Shown here: positions 1 through 5,291 of the stretch, piece after piece
Layout: every line of letters begins with the position of its first letter
How positions within the stretch are numbered: the stretch's first letter is position 1
Origin: Actinomycetota bacterium
GTDB taxonomy: Bacteria; Actinomycetota; Acidimicrobiia; Acidimicrobiales; JAFATL01
Assembly: GCA_019243975.1 (NCBI GenBank)
Contig: JAFATL010000125.1
Coordinates: 1 to 7,031 of the forward strand
Direction: 5' to 3'
Length of the DNA: 7,031 nucleotides
Made by a program: the position numbers and the translations under genes
The notes under the pieces: model-generated
The model's database searches: none
Told to the model about the DNA's origin: nothing
What the model saw: the letters and a program-made list of their open reading frames with translations, nothing else

Positions 1-1
1 G

Positions 2-763
2 CCGCCGGAGATCGACGTGCCCCTGGCCGAGGACATGCTGGCGGCGATGGCGCTGGCCATGGCCGAGCCGCAGCCGTTGGGTTGGGGTCCTGACCCCGAC
101 GTCGAGCGGGTGGCCGAACGCTTCGGCGAGGCGTCGTCGAGCCTCGACATCGCCATCGGCCAGCTCGTGTGCCTTCGCTCGACGCTCACTCGAGTGCTCG
201 CCACCGAGGTCTCCGGCGAGCACCTGGTCGAGGTGCTCGACCGCATGCACATGATCGTCGACCGGGCCGTGCAGGTCGTGGCGTCGGAGACCGCTGATCG
301 CTTGCAGCGGGAAGCACTGGTCGACCCCCTCACCGGCCTGCTCAACCGCCGGGCCCTGGAGCGGGACGGCCGCCGCGAGACCGGCCGCGCCGCCCGCTAC
401 GGCCACGACTTCAGCCTGATGGTCATCGACCTCGACGGCCTGAAGGAAGTCAACGACAACGAGGGCCACCTGGCCGGTGACATCCGCCTGCGCCTCCTCT
501 CCAGTTGCTTGCTCCAGTCGCTGCGCACCTCGGACTCCGCGTACCGCATCGGCGGCGACGAGTTCGTGCTGCTGCTCCCCGAGATGGAGACCTCGGGCAC
601 CGCCACCGTGGCCGAGCGCATCGCCGCCCACGGCGCGCCGCCGTTCAGCTGGGGCGCCGCCCTCTACGGCGCCGACGGCTCCGACCTCGAGTCGCTCATC
701 GGCGTCGCCGACGGTCGCCTCTACGAAGCCCGCCGCCGCAGCCGCAAGCCCACCCGCGCCTGA
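2..763 (+). CDS. GGDEF-domain diguanylate cyclase, N-terminus possibly outside the window
   Basis: Predicted to condense two GTP into cyclic di-GMP, the second messenger for lifestyle switching. Numbering from the first in-window start, GTG at 17 (248 aa): residues 25-100 are a helical, charged linker with no sensor domain I recognise. The GGDEF domain opens with DPLTGLLNRRAL (103-114), has the metal/nucleotide segment IDLDGLKEVND (137-147) and an intact GGDEF signature at 179-183. RTSD at 170-173 sits exactly five residues before GGDEF, the spacing of the RxxD inhibitory I-site, so product feedback is likely. The region after GGDEF is somewhat short but ends with the usual ADGRLYEAR helix. 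The frame stays open to the left edge, so GTG 17 may be internal and a sensor or membrane part may lie upstream. No EAL domain follows. The domain call is secure; the true start and signal are unknown. Confidence 0.93.
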   Translation, partial: PPEIDVPLAEDMLAAMALAMAEPQPLGWGPDPDVERVAERFGEASSSLDIAIGQLVCLRSTLTRVLATEVSGEHLVEVLDRMHMIVDRAVQVVASETADRLQREALVDPLTGLLNRRALERDGRRETGRAARYGHDFSLMVIDLDGLKEVNDNEGHLAGDIRLRLLSSCLLQSLRTSDSAYRIGGDEFVLLLPEMETSGTATVAERIAAHGAPPFSWGAALYGADGSDLESLIGVADGRLYEARRRSRKPTRA

Positions 764-821
764 CGCCGCGCTCGTGGATGCCGAGCGCATTCGGGGGCGC
801 GCCGGACCAGACCGCACTTCG

Positions 822-866
822 CAACCCCCCGTCGCGTCCGCCGTTACGAGCCGCGACGGGAGGTTG
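822..866. terminator. Strong imperfect hairpin between the GGDEF and acyl-CoA ligase genes
   Basis: Arms 822-836 and 852-866 are complementary over 15 positions with one mismatch (C827/A861), around a 15-base loop (837-851). The inner nine pairs (CCCGTCGCG with CGCGACGGG) are perfect and GC-rich. The hairpin starts 58 bases after the GGDEF stop and ends 86 bases before the ligase start, so the position fits transcription termination. No T-run follows the right arm, which departs from the classic intrinsic terminator; such hairpins are common in high-GC actinobacteria. A protein-binding operator or 5'-leader element of the ligase is the alternative. Confidence 0.5.
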
Positions 867-946
867 AGAACTGTGGTCCCGCCGAAGCCTCACTCGTCCT
901 ACCCAGGTGCCCAGCCCGACCTAACCTGACGAACCCAGTCGCAGCC

Positions 947-961
947 AGGGGGATGTCAGTG
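947..961 (+). promoter_or_regulatory. Ribosome binding site suggesting a GTG start at 959 for the acyl-CoA ligase
   Basis: The purine run AGGGGG (947-952) directly touches ATG 953, leaving no spacer, but lies six bases before the in-frame GTG at 959-961. Normal Shine-Dalgarno spacing therefore favours GTG 959, which would shorten the protein by two residues to 572. The difference has no effect on any domain. Confidence 0.5.
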
Positions 962-2677
962 CCGACCAGTGCCGAGGTTCAGCAGATGCTCACGGGGCCG
1001 GGGACCCCGTTCGAAGTCGTCACCGAGCAGGTGCGGGGCATCCCGATGCGGGTGTTCAAGGACCGCATGAAGTCGTTGCGCGAGGTGGCCGCCATGGCGA
1101 TCGGTCGTGGCAACGAGGAGACGTTCATCGTCTACGGCGACCGCCGCATCGGTTTCACCGAATTCATCGAGGGCGCCAACTCGGTGTCGTCGACCCTCGC
1201 CTCCCGCTGGGGCGTGCGCCACGGCGACCGCGTGGCCGTTCTTTCGGCCAACAACCCCGAGTGGTGCTTCGCCTTCTGGGGCACCGTCAACCTGGGCGCC
1301 ATCCTCGTCGGTCTCAACGGCTGGTGGAAGACCGACGAGATCATCTACGGCCTGGAGGACTCCGGCTCCAAGATCCTGGTCGCCGACAAGGGCCGCTTCG
1401 AGCGCATCGCTGACCAACTCGGGGAGCTGCCCGACCTCGAGGCGGTGTTCCTCACCGACGCCGACCCCGCCGACTTCGGCGGCGACCCCAAGCTGCACCG
1501 CTTCTCTGAGCTGCTCGAGTCCCCCTCGTCCGCGCTGCCTGACGCGCCCATCGACGAGGACGACGAGGCCGTCATCTTCTACACGAGCGGCACCACCGGG
1601 AAGCCCAAGGGCGCCATCTCCACCCACCGCTCGATGATCGCCAACCTGCAGAACACCTTCTACAACGCCATCGCCGGCGCCATGGCCAACCCGCAGGCGG
1701 GCTCGCCGCTGGAGACGAGCTCGGCCCAGAACGCGAGCCTTCTCACCTCACCGCTCTTCCACGTCTCGGGCTGTCACTCCGGCATGGTCGTGGGCCTCGC
1801 CGCGGGCATCAAGCTGGTGATCCCGGTCGGCAAGTTCGAGCCGGAGAAGGCGATGCAGCTGATCCAGGACGAGAAGATCAGCGTGTGGGCCACCGTGCCC
1901 ACGATGGTGTGGCGCGTCGTCGAGCACCCCGATCGCCACAACTACGACCTGTCGACCATCGGCACCGTCGCCTACGGCGGCTCGCCGTCGGCCGCCGAGC
2001 TCCAGCGCCGGGTGCAGGAGACGTTCCCGCGTGTGCGAACGCTCGGCAACGCCTATGGCCTGACCGAGTCGAGCTCGGTGGCCACCGCCATCGGCGGTCA
2101 GGAGTTCATCGACCGGCCCGATTCCGTGGGCCGCCCCATGCCGGTGGTCGAGCTGCGCATCGTGCAGGACGGCGTCGACTCACCCACGGGACAGCTGGGC
2201 GAGGTGTGGATCAAGGGGCCGATCATCATGCCGGGCTACTGGAACAAGCCCGAGGCCACTGCGGAGTCGGTAACCGATGGGTGGTTGCATTCCGGCGACA
2301 TCGGCTACGTCGACGAGGAGGGCTACCTCTACATCACCGATCGCGCCAAGGACATGATCATCCGCGGCGGCGAGAACGTGTACTGCGTCGAGATCGAGAA
2401 CCGCCTCGTCGAGCATCCCGCCATCGCCGAGGCCGCCGTCATCGGCGTGCCCCACCAGTCGCTCGGCGAAGAGGTGAAGGCTGTTGTCCGCGTCGAGCCG
2501 GGCATGACCATCTCCGAGTCCGAGGTCAAGGAGTGGGTGGCGCAAACCCTCGCCAACTTCAAGGTGCCCGCCTACGTCGACATCGTGAAGGAGCCGCTGC
2601 CCCGCAACGCATCGGGCAAGCTCCTCAAGAACGTCCTCCGCGGCGAAGGCGAAGTCAGCTTCGCCGAGACGATGTAG
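953..2677 (+). CDS. Class I adenylate-forming acyl-CoA ligase (FadD-like)
   Basis: Activates a carboxylic acid with ATP to an acyl-adenylate and transfers it to coenzyme A; cytoplasmic. Numbered from ATG 953 (574 aa, normal for the family): the phosphate loop YTSGTTGKPKG is at 210-220, a substrate-pocket segment PLFHVSGCHS at 267-276, YGLTE at 368-372, GWLHSGDIG at 443-451, the hinge and C-terminal domain signature DRAKDMIIRGGENV at 463-476, and the catalytic lysine K556 in NASGK. All core motifs are present, so it should be active. Residues 236-262 make a Gly/Ala/Ser/Asn-rich stretch before PLFHVSG that is longer than in textbook FadD; related actinobacterial ligases have a similar one. The substrate (fatty acid, steroid fragment, aromatic acid) cannot be told. 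The start may be GTG 959 rather than ATG 953 (see the ribosome-site entry). It converges on the VOC gene. No convincing promoter is visible; TAACCT at 922-927 is the only -10-like hexamer close by. Confidence 0.95.
   Translation: MSVPTSAEVQQMLTGPGTPFEVVTEQVRGIPMRVFKDRMKSLREVAAMAIGRGNEETFIVYGDRRIGFTEFIEGANSVSSTLASRWGVRHGDRVAVLSANNPEWCFAFWGTVNLGAILVGLNGWWKTDEIIYGLEDSGSKILVADKGRFERIADQLGELPDLEAVFLTDADPADFGGDPKLHRFSELLESPSSALPDAPIDEDDEAVIFYTSGTTGKPKGAISTHRSMIANLQNTFYNAIAGAMANPQAGSPLETSSAQNASLLTSPLFHVSGCHSGMVVGLAAGIKLVIPVGKFEPEKAMQLIQDEKISVWATVPTMVWRVVEHPDRHNYDLSTIGTVAYGGSPSAAELQRRVQETFPRVRTLGNAYGLTESSSVATAIGGQEFIDRPDSVGRPMPVVELRIVQDGVDSPTGQLGEVWIKGPIIMPGYWNKPEATAESVTDGWLHSGDIGYVDEEGYLYITDRAKDMIIRGGENVYCVEIENRLVEHPAIAEAAVIGVPHQSLGEEVKAVVRVEPGMTISESEVKEWVAQTLANFKVPAYVDIVKEPLPRNASGKLLKNVLRGEGEVSFAETM
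2648..2665. repeat. Short perfect hairpin at the 3' end of the acyl-CoA ligase gene
   Basis: GGCGAAG (2648-2654) and CTTCGCC (2659-2665) form a perfect 7-bp stem with the 4-base loop TCAG, ten bases before the ligase stop codon. It lies where two convergent genes end, so it could help end transcription from both sides. There is no T-run on either side and it is inside coding sequence, so chance or codon usage is an equally good explanation. Confidence 0.3.
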
Positions 2678-2686
2678 CTGTCGGCG

Positions 2687-3100
2687 TCAACTCTCCGGCG
2701 CCGGCTGCACGAGCACCAGCCAGTTGCCCGAGTTGTCGCGGCACAGTGCCTCCGTGCCGTAGGGGCGTTCCGCAGGCGGCTGGATGAACTCGACGCCTTT
2801 GGCCTTGAGGTCCTCGTAGGTCTTGACGCAGTCGTCGACGTTGAGGCCGAGGCCGTGCATGCCGCCCTCGTCCTGGGCCCGCTTCATGGCTTCGACCAAT
2901 TCGGGCGGGTGGGGCGGTCCGGGGATGGTGAGGTTCACCATGAGCTCGGGCTGGCTGGGATGCACGACCGTGCACCAGCGGTAGCCCTCGGCGAGGGTGA
3001 TGTCATCCTTGGCTTCGAAGCCGAGCACGTCGGTATAGAACGCCTTGGACTCATCGACGTCCTTCACGAACACGCTGACGATGGAGATGTTGGTGATCAT
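2687..3100 (-). CDS. VOC-family (glyoxalase/bleomycin-resistance fold) protein
   Basis: A 137-residue, single-chain VOC protein of normal length for two beta-alpha-beta-beta-beta units. The first half carries ISIVSVFVKDVDESKAFYTD (5-24), the second GLGLNVDDCVKTYEDLKAKG (83-102) and the closing DNSGNWLVLVQP (122-133). Family members include metal-dependent lyases, dioxygenases and antibiotic-binding proteins; the reaction here is unknown. Two typical metal-ligand positions look replaced: the first strand has Asn4 where His or Glu is common, and the last strand reads NWLV where catalytic members often have Glu. Metal catalysis is therefore uncertain and ligand binding is plausible. ATG 3100 lies nine bases after the AraC-type regulator's stop with only a weak ribosome site, so the pair is probably co-transcribed. 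This VOC subfamily is often found beside such regulators. Its stop is nine bases from that of the convergent ligase. Confidence 0.9.
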   Translation of the reverse strand: MITNISIVSVFVKDVDESKAFYTDVLGFEAKDDITLAEGYRWCTVVHPSQPELMVNLTIPGPPHPPELVEAMKRAQDEGGMHGLGLNVDDCVKTYEDLKAKGVEFIQPPAERPYGTEALCRDNSGNWLVLVQPAPES

Positions 3101-3109
3101 GCGAGCAAC

Positions 3110-3556
3110 CTACGGAACGCGCTGGTTTTTCGCTTCTCCTGAATTGCTGACTTCCGCGAGGCCCCACATGAACACGAAGCAGCCGGGGATGTGGGGGGCT
3201 CCTTCGGCATAGCGCAGCTGGAAGTCGCGGGCGCTCTCGCCCACGAGCGCCCGGAACCGACTGCTGAACGAGCCAAGGCTGGAGAAGCCCACGGCGAAGC
3301 ACACCTCCGTGACGGTGAGGTTGGTCGCCCGCAGGAGATCCTGTGCCCGCTCGATCCGCCGCTGCGACACGTACTCCATCGGCGTGATGCCGTAGGTGGC
3401 CTTGAAGAGGCGCAGGAAGTGGTACTTCGACAGGTTGGCGGCGGCGGCGAGCTCGTCCAACGTGATCGGGTTGGCGTACTCCTGGTCCGCCAGATCGCGG
3501 GCCCGTCGCAGATGCACCAGCACGTCACCGGGTGCTCGCGCCGGCTGTGTCGCCAC
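3110..3556 (-). CDS. AraC-type transcriptional regulator, DNA-binding domain only
   Basis: A 148-residue regulator made almost entirely of the AraC/XylS DNA-binding domain. The first helix-turn-helix spans about residues 31-52 (ITLDELAAAANLSKYHFLRL), followed by GITPMEYVSQRRIERA (56-71), and the second spans about 80-104 (TVTEVCFAVGFSSLGSFSS). There is no N-terminal cupin sensor domain. A tail of about 35 residues (114-148, containing IPGCFVFMWG) follows and could be the ligand-responsive or dimerising part; that is inference. GTG 3556 directly follows the phosphoesterase stop codon TAG (3559-3557) and has no good Shine-Dalgarno, so translation may be coupled to the gene before; GTG codons 12 and 14 are alternative starts. 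The VOC gene follows after nine bases and is the most likely target, with possible self-regulation. Confidence 0.92.
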   Translation of the reverse strand: MATQPARAPGDVLVHLRRARDLADQEYANPITLDELAAAANLSKYHFLRLFKATYGITPMEYVSQRRIERAQDLLRATNLTVTEVCFAVGFSSLGSFSSRFRALVGESARDFQLRYAEGAPHIPGCFVFMWGLAEVSNSGEAKNQRVP

Positions 3557-5227
3557 CTAGTGCCGCCGGGCCGCCGTGAGCCAGTGCTCGGCTGCGAGGC
3601 CAGCGGCGAGGGCGGCGGAGGCCAACAATGCCCGACGATCATCGGTGCCCGTCGGCGGAAGCGCATGCGCCCCCCCACCAACGTTGGCGTGGGGAGCTCC
3701 GCCGTTGGACGCGGAGGTGCCGCCAACGCGTGGGGCCGCGGTCGCGGGCTGCAAACCCGAGAAGTCGCGCAGGACGACCGAGTTGCGGTCGGCGTGGTTG
3801 CCAAACGTATAGAACGGGGCGAGCCCGCCGTACTCTGGCCTGCTCCGCTCGGACCACTCCTGCGCCAGTGCATTCCGGAACTTGTAGAAGTTGAGCGCGT
3901 AACCGCCGGTGAAAACGCGAAGCAGGTGGAACCCGCCCGGGTACTCCTTCACGGCTGCCACCTCCTGGAACACCACCCCCGACGCCGCCGCCGAGATCGT
4001 GCGCTTGTTGCGGTGGGTGTGTCCGGCGTGGTGCAGGAAGACGCCGGGCGTCGCCGCGTACAGCTGTTCAAGCTGCATCGCCTGCTGCGGTTGCATGTCG
4101 AAGATGACCGGTTCGGTGGTGGTGAGCGTGGCCTCGAGAGTCACCGGGTGGTGGCCGATCACGAGCGTCGGTTGGTCCTTGTTCTTGGCGAGCACATCGC
4201 GCACGAAGGCGAACTGTTGGGCGCTCATCACGCCGTTGTCGCCACCGGATCCGATCTTGTCGTAGGTGTCGAGGCCCAACAACCGCATGCCGAACACGTT
4301 CCGCTCGAACCACGTCGGGCCCGACGGGAAGAAGGCATCGGCGAAGCAGTCGTGATACCCGTTGGCCCCATGCACGGCACGGCACGTCCCGGCGGCTGCT
4401 CCCGTGTGCGGACGGTCGTGGTTGCCGCGGGTGACGAAGTAGTCCTGCTGATACGTACCGTAGGCGTCGAGGTATGCCTTGGCTTTGTTGACGTCGAGCG
4501 ACGCTGCCTCGCTCGAGATGTCGCCTGCCGCGAGCAGGAGGTTGGCTCCCCGCTGGTGCGCCTCGGGCCCCAGCGCAGCTGCCATCACCTGTGGGTATGG
4601 CGGCAGGCCCGGCGACTGCGTGATCCCGGGCGGGATCTGCACGCCCGCCTGCGTCGTCGCCAAGCCCGCCACCGTCTCGCCGAGGTGCATGTCATTGCAG
4701 AGGGCGATGGCGAAGAGCAGCTTCCCGGGCGGAGGCTGTGGCGTGGTGAACGAGAACGGCCCCTGGGGCACCGATCGGAAGAACGAGTCACCCAAAGGGC
4801 TGCCGAACGACGACGCCGCAGGCACTGCCGGCACGCCGTCTGACTGGGCCACGAAGAAATAGGTCTGGCCCGGCTCGAGGCCGGTGATCTCCGCGTAGTG
4901 GTACGGGGTGGCGTGGCTGTCGTGCAGCACCGTCTTGAGGGATGCGGGCGAGGTCCCCAGCAGTAGCTCGGTGTCCGCCGGCACCGGCGCCGGGCGCCCG
5001 GCGGAGTCGAGACGAGTCGGGTCGCCGGTCACCCATGTGAGGACCACAGTCGTCTCGGTGAGTGTCACCAGCTCCAGGTTGAGCGCGACCGTTGGCCCGG
5101 CGGTCTGCCCGCGGGTGAGGCCATAGGCCCGGTCGGCGTCATTCAGCGCGCCCAGCAGCGGGCTGGCCGCAACCAGCGCCGCCCACTGGAGCAGTTGTCG
5201 ACGGCTGAGGTGGCAGCACGCGCCCAC
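3557..5227 (-). CDS. Tat-exported, LPXTG-anchored calcineurin-like metallophosphoesterase
   Basis: A 556-residue predicted cell-surface phosphoesterase. The N-terminus has a twin-arginine signal: SRRQLLQ (8-14) followed by the hydrophobic stretch WAALVAASPLLGAL (15-28). Residues about 45-165 resemble a fibronectin-III/purple-acid-phosphatase N-terminal beta domain (LVLTWVTGD-like strand, GLEPGQTYFF at 116-125). The catalytic domain has all five metallophosphoesterase motifs: CNDMH (177-181), AGDIS (234-238), RGNHD (267-271), IGHHP (357-361) and AGHTH (401-405), enough for a two-metal centre. A Gly/Ala/Pro/Ser/His linker (about 495-522) leads to LPPTG (523-527), an alanine-rich hydrophobic stretch and the basic end ARRH, the layout of a sortase signal. 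The substrate is unknown; Tat-dependent phosphoesterases with long inserts (such as the PPA1498 type) may be relatives. GTG 5227 is the only sensible start near the signal peptide. The frame runs open further upstream, but there it is the shadow of the nuclease gene. It ends directly at the regulator's start. Confidence 0.9.
   Translation of the reverse strand: MGACCHLSRRQLLQWAALVAASPLLGALNDADRAYGLTRGQTAGPTVALNLELVTLTETTVVLTWVTGDPTRLDSAGRPAPVPADTELLLGTSPASLKTVLHDSHATPYHYAEITGLEPGQTYFFVAQSDGVPAVPAASSFGSPLGDSFFRSVPQGPFSFTTPQPPPGKLLFAIALCNDMHLGETVAGLATTQAGVQIPPGITQSPGLPPYPQVMAAALGPEAHQRGANLLLAAGDISSEAASLDVNKAKAYLDAYGTYQQDYFVTRGNHDRPHTGAAAGTCRAVHGANGYHDCFADAFFPSGPTWFERNVFGMRLLGLDTYDKIGSGGDNGVMSAQQFAFVRDVLAKNKDQPTLVIGHHPVTLEATLTTTEPVIFDMQPQQAMQLEQLYAATPGVFLHHAGHTHRNKRTISAAASGVVFQEVAAVKEYPGGFHLLRVFTGGYALNFYKFRNALAQEWSERSRPEYGGLAPFYTFGNHADRNSVVLRDFSGLQPATAAPRVGGTSASNGGAPHANVGGGAHALPPTGTDDRRALLASAALAAGLAAEHWLTAARRH
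3647..3661 (-). other. LPPTG cell-wall sorting motif of the metallophosphoesterase
   Basis: These codons (CTT CCG CCG ACG GGC on the minus strand) encode LPPTG at residues 523-527. They are followed by TDDRR, a hydrophobic Ala/Leu segment (533-546) and the basic tail ARRH at the very C-terminus. Motif, hydrophobic stretch and positive tail in this order are what sortases recognise. The hydrophobic stretch is short and followed by EHW, so efficiency is uncertain. No sortase gene is in the window. Confidence 0.7.
3661..3741. repeat. Cluster of small palindromes in the linker-coding part of the phosphoesterase gene
   Basis: Perfect palindromes follow each other: GCGCATGCGC (3661-3670), CCAACGTTGG (3678-3687, flanked by CCCCA at 3673-3677 and TGGGG at 3690-3694), GGAGCTCC (3693-3700), ACGCGT (3726-3731) and CCGCGG (3736-3741). 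The hexamer CCAACG or its complement CGTTGG occurs at 3678, 3682, 3703 and 3723. The stretch encodes the low-complexity linker before LPPTG, so repeated Gly/Ala/Asn codons may be the whole explanation. Confidence 0.45.
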
Positions 5228-5243
5228 CTGCCAAGGGTGGCAG
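5228..5243 (-). repeat. Hairpin 1 touching the phosphoesterase start codon
   Basis: CTGCCA (5228-5233) and TGGCAG (5238-5243) form a perfect 6-bp stem with a 4-base loop. On the minus-strand transcript its 3' arm ends exactly one base before GTG 5227, occupying the place where a Shine-Dalgarno would be; no AGGAGG-like run is present. It could restrain translation or mark a processing site. Confidence 0.5.
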
Positions 5244-5273
5244 CCGGTGCCGGGGCTGAGCCAGCCGCACCGG
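5244..5273 (-). terminator. Hairpin 2, the strongest in the HNH/phosphoesterase gap
   Basis: CCGGTGC (5244-5250) pairs with GCACCGG (5267-5273) over seven bases. After a 3-base bulge (5251-5253), GGCT (5254-5257) pairs with AGCC (5263-5266) round a 5-base loop. It lies 18 bases past the nuclease stop codon on the transcript. It is a candidate terminator or attenuator for the nuclease gene, although no T-run follows; a processing or stabilising stem is the alternative. Confidence 0.45.
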
Positions 5274-5289
5274 TTGGGCGTCAGCCAAC
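5273..5289 (-). repeat. Hairpin 3, directly after the HNH stop codon
   Basis: GTTGG (5273-5277) and CCAAC (5285-5289) form a 5-bp stem with a 7-base loop, two bases after the nuclease stop. It shares its last base, G5273, with hairpin 2, so only one of the two can use that base. It is weak alone and is notable because it completes a row of three. Confidence 0.35.
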
Positions 5290-5291
5290 GC

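Noticed and set aside
864..927. Promoter for the ligase with TTGAGA at 864 and TAACCT at 922
   Set aside because: The hexamers are 52 bases apart, far from the usual 16-18, and TTGAGA lies inside the hairpin arm.
477..929. Plus-strand open frame overlapping the GGDEF gene
   Set aside because: It is a shadow frame rich in Ala/Ser/Pro/Arg; the GGDEF motif is in the other frame.
956..1627. Minus-strand open frame opposite the acyl-CoA ligase start
   Set aside because: It is antisense to a gene with full AMP-binding motifs; the Val/Gly/Asp-rich sequence shows no family features.
3191..4843. Plus-strand open frame of 550 codons opposite the phosphoesterase and regulator
   Set aside because: It is antisense to two genes with clear catalytic and DNA-binding motifs, has Arg/Val/Gly-rich low-information sequence and no recognisable domain; long antisense frames are normal in GC-rich DNA.
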